The notes: generated from the sequence alone by a model not told the origin. DNA of 13,556 bases from Humisphaera sp. (GCA_025351525.1 JANXVV010000342.1:1-13556); one strand, 5' to 3'; counted from the first letter of the stretch, positions 5,992 to 13,526 are shown. Made by a program: numbers and translations.

Positions 5992-8403
5992 TTGACGGAA
6001 GCAACCGAACAACAGGGGTCGTGGAAGGCGCGTTGGTGCTGGACGAGCAAGCATCAGCCGCGACCCTGGAACACCTACGCCTATTTTAGGAAGACCGTGA
6101 CATTGGTCGCCGAGCCCCGGCGGGCGGTGGTGCGGGTGTCGGCGGATGCGCGCTACATTCTGTACGTCAACGGACGACGGGTGCATCAGGGTCCGGCGCG
6201 GTCGTTCCCCGAACATCAGAGTTTCGACACGATCGATCTTTCACAATATTTGGAAGTGGGAAGCAACACGATCGCCGCGATCGTGCATCAGTTCGGGGTG
6301 CCGACGTTTTTCAGCCGGTATCGGGATGCGAGCGGTTTTTTGCTGGATGGGGTGATCGAGTTGGAGGGGGAGTCGATCGAACTGCACACACCGGGGGGAT
6401 GGTGGTGTCGCGAGGCTCAAGCATGGCGGAAAGAGTCGGCGCGGTTGAGTGTGCAGATGGGGTTTCAGGAACATTTTGACGCGGGCGAGGAAGAGGCAAA
6501 TTGGATGCAGTCGGGGGATGCGGGCCCGGGCCAGGAGGGGTGGAATGAGCCGTGGATGGCGGGACCGGTGGGTTGTCATCCGTGGTTGAAGATGGAGCCG
6601 CGCGGGGTGCCGTTGCTGGTGGATCACGTCGAGAATTTTGTGGCGGTCGTCGGGCCGTTCAAAGGGGAGAGCGCTTCCGGGTATCAGACGGCGGCGGATG
6701 TTTATCATTTATCGAAACAGGAGCCGCGCAAAAAGGAGCGAAGCCCGGTCGAAAGAGCGCCTGCGATGTTGGCGGATGATGGAGAGGTGACGACGATCGC
6801 GCTGTCGACCGAATCGGAATTCGTGATGCTGGTGCTGGATTTGGGCACCTATCGAACCGGGCACATCGTGCTCGATATCGCCGAGGCGGCGGGCGGGGAG
6901 ATCGTCGATGTGATCTTCAGCGATGAGGTGGATAAGACCGGTGCGCCGCTGCTGCTGCCGGGGGCGGCGGGTGAGCAGAAGATTTGCGAAGAGGCGCCGG
7001 CGTTTCGGTATCGCTGTCGGGCGGGCGCGCAGAGGTGGGAATCGTTTCAGTACCTCGGGCTGCGGTATGCGACGCTGGTGTTTCGGAATGTCGTCAAGCC
7101 GTTGAAGATTCGGCATGTGGCGCTGCGGCAGGTTCATGCGGGGGTGGAGAAAATCGGCGCGTTCGAGTGCGGCGACGAGCGGTTGAATCAGATCTGGGCC
7201 ATCGCGCGGAACACGCAGTTGAACTGTCTGTTCGATGCGTTCGTGGATTGCCCGACACGAGAGCAGGCGCAGTGGTGGGGAGATGCCCACGTGCAGTCGC
7301 GCGTCACCGCGTATGCGTTCGGCGACTTCTCGCTGCTGGAGCGCGGCATCCGGCAGGTGGCGCAGTCGGCGGCGGTGGATGGATCGCTGCACGCGCACCC
7401 GCCTTCAGAGTTTCCGGGGCATCGGTTGCCGGATTTTATGATGAGGTGGGTGGACTCGCTGTGGGATCATTATTTCCATACGGGACAGATCGAGCTGGTG
7501 CGCGAGTGCTTGCCGACGATGCATCGGCTGTTCGATTTTTTCAATCGCCATGAATCGAAAAACCGGTTGATCGGCCAGTTCGACGGGTTCTGGGTGTTCC
7601 TGGACTGGGCACCCTTGCGCAAGGCGGATTACAGCGCGACGCTGAATCTGATGTATCTTCAGGCGGTGCGGAAGGCGGGCATGTTGTGTGGGATTGGCGG
7701 GGATCATGCGGGGCGGGTGCGGTATGAATCCGCCGCCGAAGCATTGGCAGGCAGCATTGACACCCACTTTTGGGATGCGGCGGGCAAAGTATTTCGCGAG
7801 GGATTCGATCCCGTCAAAAACAGCCCCACCGAAGAAGTGTCTCAACACGCCAACGCGTTGGCGATCCTCTTGAATCTGCACCCTGAAGCACACGTGAAGA
7901 TCGCCCGCGATGTGCTGTTGAAACCGGCCCTGGCCCGGCGAAGTAAAGTGGTGACGGCTTCCCCATTTTTCTATGCAACGGTGCTGGAGGCGATGATGGA
8001 GGCGGGACTGCGGAAAGAGGTCGTTGAATTGATCGGTGTGAAATGGGGTGCGTTTTTGGATCGAGGGGCCACGACTTTCTGGGAGTTCTGGGATTCAAGC
8101 GGAAGCCGTTGCCATGCCTGGTCGGCTTCACCGCTCTATTTGTTGTCGCGGCAGATTCTCGGTGTGATGCCCGTCGAGCCGGGCTGGGCGAAAATCCGGA
8201 TCGAACCTTTGATCGGCAAGCTCGAGTTTGCCCGGGGTGTCGTACCCACGCCGTTCGGACCCATCCGGGTGGAATGGGAAAAAAGTGGTGACGATCAATT
8301 GGCGGTTCGCATTGATGTCCCGGAAGGGGTTCAAGCGGAATTCGTCGATCCGGCAGGCGAAACCCGACTTTTAGTCAACGGGGCCAATGAATTTCATACC
8401 TAA
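5992..8403 (+). CDS. GH78 family alpha-L-rhamnosidase, cytoplasmic
   Basis: An 803-residue glycoside hydrolase that would release terminal alpha-L-rhamnose from glycans or glycosides by an inverting mechanism. The N-terminal half is beta-sandwich, with YAYFRKTVTL and YILYVNGRRVHQGPAR. The (alpha/alpha)6 catalytic domain starts near FECGDERLNQIWAIARN at 391. Its signature VDCPTREQAQWWGDAH has Asp419, Glu424 and Asp431, the same D-x4-E-x6-D spacing as Asp567, Glu572 and Asp579 of Bacillus RhaB. WEFWDSSGSRCHAWSASP supplies Glu698, 267 residues on, fitting RhaB Glu841. A C-terminal beta domain follows VMPVEPGWAKI. No signal peptide is seen, so it should act on imported oligosaccharides. The frame is open from 5878 inside lutA, but TTG 5992 with AAGGAAA upstream fits better. 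It is divergent from lutA: rhamnose catabolism can yield L-lactate, the LutABC substrate. Confidence 0.88.
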   Translation: MTEATEQQGSWKARWCWTSKHQPRPWNTYAYFRKTVTLVAEPRRAVVRVSADARYILYVNGRRVHQGPARSFPEHQSFDTIDLSQYLEVGSNTIAAIVHQFGVPTFFSRYRDASGFLLDGVIELEGESIELHTPGGWWCREAQAWRKESARLSVQMGFQEHFDAGEEEANWMQSGDAGPGQEGWNEPWMAGPVGCHPWLKMEPRGVPLLVDHVENFVAVVGPFKGESASGYQTAADVYHLSKQEPRKKERSPVERAPAMLADDGEVTTIALSTESEFVMLVLDLGTYRTGHIVLDIAEAAGGEIVDVIFSDEVDKTGAPLLLPGAAGEQKICEEAPAFRYRCRAGAQRWESFQYLGLRYATLVFRNVVKPLKIRHVALRQVHAGVEKIGAFECGDERLNQIWAIARNTQLNCLFDAFVDCPTREQAQWWGDAHVQSRVTAYAFGDFSLLERGIRQVAQSAAVDGSLHAHPPSEFPGHRLPDFMMRWVDSLWDHYFHTGQIELVRECLPTMHRLFDFFNRHESKNRLIGQFDGFWVFLDWAPLRKADYSATLNLMYLQAVRKAGMLCGIGGDHAGRVRYESAAEALAGSIDTHFWDAAGKVFREGFDPVKNSPTEEVSQHANALAILLNLHPEAHVKIARDVLLKPALARRSKVVTASPFFYATVLEAMMEAGLRKEVVELIGVKWGAFLDRGATTFWEFWDSSGSRCHAWSASPLYLLSRQILGVMPVEPGWAKIRIEPLIGKLEFARGVVPTPFGPIRVEWEKSGDDQLAVRIDVPEGVQAEFVDPAGETRLLVNGANEFHT

Positions 8404-8474
8404 TCAATTCATTCCTCCCACATTCACAAAGCAAATTGGCGGTGAACCTTGATTTGATGCCACCGTAATAAGAA

Positions 8475-8504
8475 TTGCTGGCAATATGCCATCCATTTGA
8501 TAAT
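8475..8504 (+). promoter_or_regulatory. candidate promoter of the PEP-CTERM protease
   Basis: TTGCTG (8475-8480), 18 bases, then GATAAT (8499-8504), in a markedly AT-richer stretch (8404-8607) than its neighbours. A small inverted repeat, TGGCA-ATA-TGCCA (8479-8491), overlaps the -35 side. It would give a leader of about 100 bases before the ATG at 8608. Confidence 0.35.
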
Positions 8505-8607
8505 GTTTTAAAGTCAGGTGGAACTGGCGATGAAGCATGTCATAGTATTACTGCTGCATAATCGATTTTTGAAGAGTCTGAGGGTCGCTAACGCGTACGG
8601 AGGGTTG

Positions 8608-9588
8608 ATGAGGATCTGGAAGCTGATACTGAAGTTCGCCGTGTTGGCGACGATTGCATGGATTCCCGCGACGCAGGCGGTTTTGATCAGCCCCGGTGAT
8701 GGGACGCAAAATACCACCCAACCCGCTGGTGCGCCCTCTTGGTACAATGTCGGCAAACTGTCGATCGGGGGTGGAGTGTACATCGGCAACGGTTGGGTGC
8801 TAACCGCCGCCCATCTGGATCCCGGCACCAATCATGCCATCACGTTCTACACCAACACCGGCCTGCCCAATGATGGTTTTCCCGGGAGCGGCACGACCTA
8901 TCAACTGGATACCAGCCCGGCCGGTTTTCATCGGTTGACCAATCCTGACAGTACTTCTACCGACCTGGTGCTCACGCGAACTCTGACGGATCCAGGCTTG
9001 CCTTCGCTTACCATCCCCACCGCCACCCCGGGCAGCGGCACCGCCATACTTCTGGAAGGGCTCGGCGTCAACCGGGGCGCGGCTGTTCAATACAATGCTG
9101 CGTTCAACGAAGTCCCCTCCGGCGGCACGTATTCGGGATACAAGTTCGTCCCGAACGACAATGAATTCGGCAGAGTTTCCAAGCGCTGGGGCACCAGCGC
9201 CACCACCCCTTTTGGCGCGTCGACCACCAAGGTTGAAAATAACATTCAGAACGCCAGTTTTACCACGGTGTTCGGTTCTACGTTCCGCTCTCCCACCAAC
9301 AGCCCTACTTCCAGCGAAGCAATCGGAATCAGCGGCGACTCGGGAGGGGCGATTTTCTCCTCCATTTCGCCCAACACCCTGCTCGGCATCATGCTCTATC
9401 AGACCACCTTCGCCAACCAACCCGCCGGCACCGCCCTCTACGGTGACGGCACAGAAGCCGCCAATCTCGCAACCTACGCCGCGCAGATTCAGTCGATCGT
9501 TTCCACCCCCGAACCGGTAACCGGTCTGGTTCTACTGGGTGGTCTTGGAATGCTCCTGAGGCGTACACGTCGAACATTGATCCGTTAA
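8608..9588 (+). CDS. trypsin-like serine protease with PEP-CTERM sorting signal
   Basis: A 326-residue exported protease. Residues 1-24 (MRIWKLILKFAVLATIAWIP, then ATQA) form a signal peptide. The chymotrypsin-type triad is visible: His69 in VLTAAHLDP, Asp119 in STSTDLVLTR and Ser245 in GISGDSGGAIF. The C-terminus TPEPVTGLVLLGGLGMLL followed by RRTRR is a PEP-CTERM tripartite signal, which targets proteins for cutting by an exosortase and attachment at the cell surface or in the extracellular matrix. The frame is open upstream to a GTG at 8518, but GGAGGG (8599-8604) lies just before the ATG at 8608, and only this start puts the signal peptide at the N-terminus. The fold is small for the trypsin family and lacks paired cysteines. 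No exosortase gene is in the window. Flanking spacers are AT-rich. Its substrate is unknown. Confidence 0.85.
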   Translation: MRIWKLILKFAVLATIAWIPATQAVLISPGDGTQNTTQPAGAPSWYNVGKLSIGGGVYIGNGWVLTAAHLDPGTNHAITFYTNTGLPNDGFPGSGTTYQLDTSPAGFHRLTNPDSTSTDLVLTRTLTDPGLPSLTIPTATPGSGTAILLEGLGVNRGAAVQYNAAFNEVPSGGTYSGYKFVPNDNEFGRVSKRWGTSATTPFGASTTKVENNIQNASFTTVFGSTFRSPTNSPTSSEAIGISGDSGGAIFSSISPNTLLGIMLYQTTFANQPAGTALYGDGTEAANLATYAAQIQSIVSTPEPVTGLVLLGGLGMLLRRTRRTLIR

Positions 9589-9622
9589 AGCAATTTTGAA
9601 ATGCGCATTCTCATTGAAAAAG

Positions 9623-9644
9623 CTCATGGAACTCATTCCATGAG
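9623..9644 (+). terminator. hairpin downstream of the protease, possible terminator
   Basis: A perfect 9-bp stem, CTCATGGAA and TTCCATGAG, around a CTCA loop, 35 bases after the protease stop. There is no T-run behind it, so it is at best a factor-independent terminator of weak type or an mRNA-stabilising hairpin. Confidence 0.35.
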
Positions 9645-9710
9645 ACTCTGCGATTTCGAGGTGTACTTATTCACTCCAACGATTCACGAACGAGCGAAGT
9701 GAGAATTTTT

Positions 9711-9728
9711 CAGGTTTTTTAAAACCTG
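9711..9728. terminator. AT-rich hairpin between convergent genes
   Basis: CAGGTTTT-TT-AAAACCTG forms a symmetrical hairpin eight bases after the stop of the minus-strand methyltransferase and 123 bases after the protease stop. Five T's precede it on the plus strand (9706-9710), which read as A's after the stem on the minus strand, so it does not fit the classical terminator layout for either strand. Confidence 0.25.
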
Positions 9729-9736
9729 ATCGCTGT

Positions 9737-10534
9737 TCAATTGCTTCCCTTTTCCACCGGCATGGTCTCCCGCTCCCAAGACCGATAGTGGACCGGACGC
9801 GACAAATCCGCATTCGGAACCGACTTTCGCGCCAGATACAGGCTCGTCTCACCCAGAGCCCTCGGCCCCCCCACCGCTCGAAACAACCCCGCCAACGGTG
9901 CCAGCAGAACTTTCTGCAACGGTCCGGCAAAGCTGCCGGCGGTCACCGCGTCGACCAGTTCAAAACCGTTCTCGGCCATCGTCATGCGCATCGCATCGTA
10001 GGTGATGGGTGAGATATGCCGCTGCAACCGATAGTTTCTCTCGCCAAAACCCCAATGTTCCCCTTGGATCGCGAACTTCAGTCGGCCATGCCAAAATCCA
10101 ATGTTCGGAACCGTGATGCAAAGCAACCCATCATTCTCCAGCAGTTCAAACGCCTGTTGAAAAAACTGGCGCGGCGAGTCGAGATGTTCCAGCACATCCG
10201 AACAGCAGATCAAATTGAACTTGCGATCGTACAATGCCGCGAAGCGCGTGTTCAGATCGATGCGGCGGATCGGCACATCGGCCAACTTCAATTCGCTGAT
10301 GTCGAGGTCGATGGCGTTGAGATCCCCGAACCCCGCCTCGCGTAACCGCGCCAGCAACGAACCTGAGCGCGCACCGCAATCCAGCACCCCTTCACGAGCC
10401 TTCATATGCTTCGCGATCAGCTTCACCGCCGCCGTATGCGTGCCAGGGGCGCAACCGACGATCATACCCTTATAAAATTCCATCTCCCGACGCCATAGTG
10501 CAGCCATGTGAATCTCGTTCTTCGTGAAAAGCAT
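9737..10534 (-). CDS. class I SAM-dependent methyltransferase
   Basis: A 265-residue Rossmann-type methyltransferase, Methyltransf_11/23-like. The SAM-binding motif I is VLDCGARSGSLLARL (about 50-64), with the acidic residue after beta-2 in AIDLDIS (75-80), motif II FNLICCSDVLEHLDSP (106-121) and motif III LLENDGLLCITVPN. The SDVLEHL block resembles UbiG-like small-molecule and glycan methyltransferases, but the substrate cannot be told. The frame is open to an ATG at 10627; however the codons upstream of 10534 have mostly A/T third positions and rare codons such as TTA and ATA, whereas from MLFTKNEIHMAALWRREMEF onwards third positions turn G/C-rich, so 10534 is chosen. ATGs at 10507 and 10483 are alternatives. 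It stands alone: the protease is convergent, and the next gene is divergent across a repeat-rich spacer. Confidence 0.85.
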   Translation of the reverse strand: MLFTKNEIHMAALWRREMEFYKGMIVGCAPGTHTAAVKLIAKHMKAREGVLDCGARSGSLLARLREAGFGDLNAIDLDISELKLADVPIRRIDLNTRFAALYDRKFNLICCSDVLEHLDSPRQFFQQAFELLENDGLLCITVPNIGFWHGRLKFAIQGEHWGFGERNYRLQRHISPITYDAMRMTMAENGFELVDAVTAGSFAGPLQKVLLAPLAGLFRAVGGPRALGETSLYLARKSVPNADLSRPVHYRSWERETMPVEKGSN

Positions 10535-10666
10535 TATCAGACCAGGAGCCGGAATTAAAAGATCGATCGCTCCCCGCAACGAATCGGACGCGGCGCAGGA
10601 TCGACAGAACCTTAAACCATCGGCCAAATCACCGGGGTTCGAGACAAAAAACAGACCATTGGCCTT

Positions 10667-10795
10667 GGAGTGTGTTTAAGAATACGGGTAGGCTGTCGCA
10701 GCATGGGCTACCAGCCCATGTTTTTATATTTGAACGCAAGGAAAACTTGGGCCGGTAGCCCATGCTACGGTGAACCATTTTCCCAAACACGCTCC
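10667..10795. repeat. REP-like inverted pair, copy 2, with terminal inverted repeats
   Basis: Same element as at 1280. Arms 10696-10720 and 10746-10770 face each other, each with a CATGGGCT-ACC-AGCCCATG-type palindrome; the right arm ends CTACGG, the left reads GCAGCATGGG. The outer ends, GGAGTGTGTTTAAGAA (10667-10682) and TTCCCAAACACGCTCC (10780-10795), are imperfect inverted repeats. Outside the left end both copies read CTT. The defined termini suggest a small mobile unit of about 129 bp with no coding capacity. Confidence 0.85.
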
Positions 10796-10865
10796 TGATC
10801 CGGCTTTTGAATAAGCAAGTACCTGACAAAAAATCTGCCGATTCTTTGGAACTCATGCAAAAGTA

Positions 10866-10890
10866 GTTCAGTTTTGTTCAGTTTTGTTCA
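10866..10890. repeat. 10-bp tandem repeat GTTCAGTTTT
   Basis: Two exact copies of GTTCAGTTTT followed by a half copy (GTTCA), lying about 90 bases upstream of the hydrolase start. A 10-bp period puts the repeated word on one face of the helix. It lies in the AT-rich part of the 445-bp spacer between divergent genes and may be a regulatory site. Function unknown. Confidence 0.6.
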
Positions 10891-10979
10891 CTCATGATGC
10901 GAACGATGAGTTAAGAAACGAGTGCGGGAATGGCGTTCATCGCGCCCTACGCGAATGGATCGTCCTCCGTTATAACCCA

Positions 10980-11777
10980 ATGTCGATGACGGAGATCGAA
11001 CTCTTATTACTCGGCACGGGCACCAGCGCGGGTATTCCGATGATCGGTTGCCATTGCGAAGTCTGCACGAGCGCCGATCCACACGACCGGCGTACGCGGC
11101 CTTCGGTGGTCATCTCCTACCGAGATCAGCGCGTGCTCGTCGACACCACACCGGAGCTGCGGCTTCAATGCGTGGCGCATCAGGTCGATCAGGTCGATGC
11201 CGTCGTCTTCACCCATGCCCACGCCGACCACATCATGGGTCTTGATGATGTGAGGCGATTCAATGTCATCAAAGGCGGGCCGCTCGATGTTTGGGCCGAT
11301 GCCCGGACGCATTCCTCCCTTCAGCAATGCTTCGGTTATGCGTTCCGCCCCCCGGATCCGGCACAGCGCGTATTTCGACCTCATTTGCGACCGCACACGA
11401 TCGACGGGCCCTTTCAGTTGGGCGAGGTCGAATGGACGCCCGTCCCTCTGCTGCATGGCCGGATGCCGGTGCTTGGGTTTCGCGTCGGGCATTTGGCTTA
11501 CTGCACGGATGTCAGCGAAATCCCCGAAGCTTCATTCGCACTGCTGCAAGACCTGGATGTTCTGGTGCTGGATGCCTTGCAGTGGAAAAAACACCTCACC
11601 CATTTTTCCGTCGATGAAGCCATCGCGGCGGCCAGGCGAATCGGCGCGAAGCAAACTCTCTTTACTCACATCGCCCATGCCTTGTCGCACGAAGTCACCA
11701 ACGCGAAACTTCCCGCGCGAATGCGCCTGGCCCACGACGGGGAACGGGTGACGGCCCGCGCTGGAAAGGTTCGATGA
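10980..11777 (+). CDS. PhnP-like metallo-beta-lactamase-fold hydrolase
   Basis: A 265-residue metallo-hydrolase of the MBL fold, near PhnP and RNase Z. The metal-binding motif is THAHADHIMGLDD (His79, His81, Asp83, His84), with His159 in LLHGR, Asp177 in CTDVSE and His230 in FTHIAH completing a two-metal site. The N-terminal Cys24-x-Cys26-xx-Cys29 together with His233 matches, by spacing, the structural zinc site of E. coli PhnP (Cys21, 23, 26 and His225). PhnP cleaves 5-phosphoribosyl-1,2-cyclic phosphate, but no phn genes are nearby, so a more general cyclic phosphodiester or other substrate is possible. The start is ATG 10980 or 10986; the frame is open to a TTG at 10884, but conservation begins at MTEIELLLLGTGTSAGIP. 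No Shine-Dalgarno site is seen. Its stop overlaps the next gene's start in ATGA, so the two are translationally coupled. Confidence 0.88.
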   Translation: MSMTEIELLLLGTGTSAGIPMIGCHCEVCTSADPHDRRTRPSVVISYRDQRVLVDTTPELRLQCVAHQVDQVDAVVFTHAHADHIMGLDDVRRFNVIKGGPLDVWADARTHSSLQQCFGYAFRPPDPAQRVFRPHLRPHTIDGPFQLGEVEWTPVPLLHGRMPVLGFRVGHLAYCTDVSEIPEASFALLQDLDVLVLDALQWKKHLTHFSVDEAIAAARRIGAKQTLFTHIAHALSHEVTNAKLPARMRLAHDGERVTARAGKVR

Positions 11778-12547
11778 AACGATACAAAGCCATCCCCGAA
11801 TTTTACGATGCCGAATCCGCCGACATTCAAATGCTGGAACACGACGTGCCGTTTTTTCTCGGGCAAATGCCCAGTAAACGGCAGAGCGTTCTGGAACTGG
11901 CCGTCGGCACCGCGCGGGCCGCGATCCCCATCGCGCAGGCGGGCCATCGCGTAACCGGGATCGATTGCGACCGCCGCCTTCTGGCGATCGCCGGGCAGAA
12001 GCGCGAGGCCGTAGGATTGAAAGATCGGGAACTGACGCTGCTGCCCGGCGACATGCTGGCTTTCGATCTTGCCCGCACGTTCGACTGGGTTTGCATCTTC
12101 TTCAATACGCTGCTGGCCTTCCCGACCCTGGATGAGCAGGACCGCGTATTGCAGGCGGCGCGACGACATCTCAAGCCGCAAGGGAGGTTGTGGATCGACA
12201 TCTTCCAGCCCGATCTCGCCCACCTCGCCCGGCCGACGGACATCGGGCTTGACCCGCGGATGTTTCATGTGCCGCAACTGAATCGGACCATTTTCCAGAC
12301 GACCGATGCCCGCCGTGATGTGGCGAAGCAGATTCAGGAAATCACGTTTCATTATTCGTGGTTTGACGACTTCGGCGAAGTGCATCGCCGACAGAATCGG
12401 TTTGCGATGACGTGGATTTTCCCGCGCGAATTGGAACTGCTCCTGGAAAGAAACGGATTATGGATCGAACGATTGTGGGGCGATTACGACGGCAGCGCGC
12501 TGAAGTCCGAGTCCCCGCGAATGATCGCCCGCTGCCTGAAAGCGTGA
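11774..12547 (+). CDS. class I SAM-dependent methyltransferase
   Basis: A 257-residue Rossmann methyltransferase. Motif I is SVLELAVGTARAAIPIAQAG (about 38-57), with Asp64 in VTGIDCDRRLL after beta-2 and a FDWVCIFFNTLLAF segment in the motif II place. The C-terminal half has the beta-hairpin insertion common in Methyltransf_25-type enzymes (ITFHYSWFDDFGEVHRRQNR) and ends in the usual ELLLERNGLWIERLWGDYDG. The substrate is unknown. Its ATG overlaps the stop of the PhnP-like hydrolase by four bases (ATGA), so the two are made together and may act in one pathway, perhaps in processing or modifying a small molecule or nucleotide. A long inverted repeat follows 19 bases after its stop and could end the transcript. 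Confidence 0.85.
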   Translation: MKRYKAIPEFYDAESADIQMLEHDVPFFLGQMPSKRQSVLELAVGTARAAIPIAQAGHRVTGIDCDRRLLAIAGQKREAVGLKDRELTLLPGDMLAFDLARTFDWVCIFFNTLLAFPTLDEQDRVLQAARRHLKPQGRLWIDIFQPDLAHLARPTDIGLDPRMFHVPQLNRTIFQTTDARRDVAKQIQEITFHYSWFDDFGEVHRRQNRFAMTWIFPRELELLLERNGLWIERLWGDYDGSALKSESPRMIARCLKA

Positions 12548-12566
12548 GACCGAATGATTGGCCCCG

Positions 12567-12649
12567 ATTATTTAGCCGTCTTGCACGCGAGGCGCGTCTT
12601 CGACGGCTTCCCCGCCGGACGCGCCTCGCAAGCGAGACGGCTAAATAAT
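12567..12649. repeat. 32-bp inverted repeat, REP-like, between methyltransferase and hemQ
   Basis: Arms 12567-12598 and 12618-12649 match at 29 of 32 positions around a 19-base centre. Each arm starts with ATTATTTAGCCGTCT and carries an inner near-palindrome around CTCGC-TT-GCGAG (clear in the right arm, with three changes in the left). Like the 1280 and 10667 elements it is a pair of small hairpins facing each other, but of another sequence family. It could also end the upstream transcript. A related layout is seen at the window end. Confidence 0.85.
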
Positions 12650-12670
12650 TTGGAAAGCCCCCGTTTAGCT

Positions 12671-12698
12671 TTTGTACCGCTGTCGGGTCGAATACAAT
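12671..12698 (+). promoter_or_regulatory. candidate promoter of hemQ
   Basis: TTTGTA (12671-12676), 16 bases, then TACAAT (12693-12698), ending 28 bases before the ATG. The ribosome binding site AGGAG (12716-12720), six bases before the ATG, is one of the clearest in the window. Confidence 0.4.
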
Positions 12699-12726
12699 TC
12701 GGGAACGTTTAACCCAGGAGATTCCA

Positions 12727-13491
12727 ATGAGCGATACAAATACCGCACCCGTCAATCAGGGACGTCCGCAGACCGCACCGCAGACTGCCGCCTCCACTGC
12801 CCCGGCCATCCAACGGCAGTTCGTGAGCTTCGCATTTTACCGGCTCGATCCGGCATTCCGTCGGTTGAGCGCGCAGGAGAAGCAGGCGGCTCGCGAGGAA
12901 TTTGCGGCGATTTTCGCCACCCCGCAAAAGGGCCTGATGTGCCTGTCCTACAGCACTGCCGGTTTGAAGGCCGAGACGGATTTTCTGCTCTGGCGGATCT
13001 CCCTCTCCGCCGACGATTTCCAGACGCAGACCGCCGCGATGAATCGATCGAAGCTCGGGGCGTATCTCACCATGCCGCACTCGTTCCTATCGATGACCAA
13101 GCGCAGCATGTATCTCGACAAACTCGATCCCTTCCACACCGCCGAGAGCCGCACCCACATCATTCCCGGCAAGCGGAAATATCTGTTCGTCTACCCGTTC
13201 GTGAAGACGCGCGACTGGTATCTTCTCGCCCCTGAAAAACGGCAGGAAGTGATGGACGGCCATATCCGCGTCGGCAATGAATTCCCGAGCGTGAAGTTGA
13301 ACACGACCTACAGTTTCGGGCTGGACGACCAGGATTTCGTCGTGGCTTTCGAGACCGAAGAGCCGAAGGATTTTCTCGATCTTGTGATGAAGCTGCGCGA
13401 AACCGAAAGCAGCAAATACACCCATCGCGATACCCCGATTTTCACCTGTGTTCAGATGCCGATGGACCAGGTGCTCGATCAGTTGTTTTGA
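12727..13491 (+). CDS. hemQ: coproheme decarboxylase, chlorite dismutase family (HemQ/ChdC)
   Basis: A 254-residue member of the chlorite dismutase superfamily, closest to HemQ/ChdC, which converts coproheme III to haem b using peroxide in the last step of the coproporphyrin-dependent pathway. YLFVYPFVKTRDWYLL contains the catalytic tyrosine (Tyr156) and MDGHIRVG the proximal haem ligand (His179). The spacing is four residues shorter than in Geobacillus HemQ (Tyr145, His172), because the KRDEKDNW loop is short, as in actinobacterial enzymes. The N-terminal domain with FAFYRLDPAFRRLSAQEK and the C-terminal FVVAFETEEPKDFLDLVMKLRETES are as in the family. About 28 residues rich in Thr, Ala, Pro and Gln precede the domain and are probably disordered. 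AGGAG sits six bases before ATG. The gene appears to stand alone after a long inverted repeat. True chlorite dismutase is less likely given the tyrosine. Confidence 0.85.
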   Translation: MSDTNTAPVNQGRPQTAPQTAASTAPAIQRQFVSFAFYRLDPAFRRLSAQEKQAAREEFAAIFATPQKGLMCLSYSTAGLKAETDFLLWRISLSADDFQTQTAAMNRSKLGAYLTMPHSFLSMTKRSMYLDKLDPFHTAESRTHIIPGKRKYLFVYPFVKTRDWYLLAPEKRQEVMDGHIRVGNEFPSVKLNTTYSFGLDDQDFVVAFETEEPKDFLDLVMKLRETESSKYTHRDTPIFTCVQMPMDQVLDQLF

Positions 13492-13526
13492 GGCCGGATT
13501 TCGCGTCGATGTCAACTTCATCACCT

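Noticed and set aside
6709..7398. Open frames opposite and in other frames of the rhamnosidase (for example 229 codons on the minus strand)
   Set aside because: Arg-rich shadow frames; the rhamnosidase frame carries the catalytic motifs throughout.
8518..8607. GTG or ATG starts for the protease upstream of 8608
   Set aside because: They would bury the signal peptide 30 residues inside the protein; GGAGGG supports the ATG at 8608.
10535..10627. 31-codon N-terminal extension of the minus-strand methyltransferase
   Set aside because: Third codon positions are A/T-rich there and turn G/C-rich from 10534; no family similarity is recognised. Not excluded with certainty.
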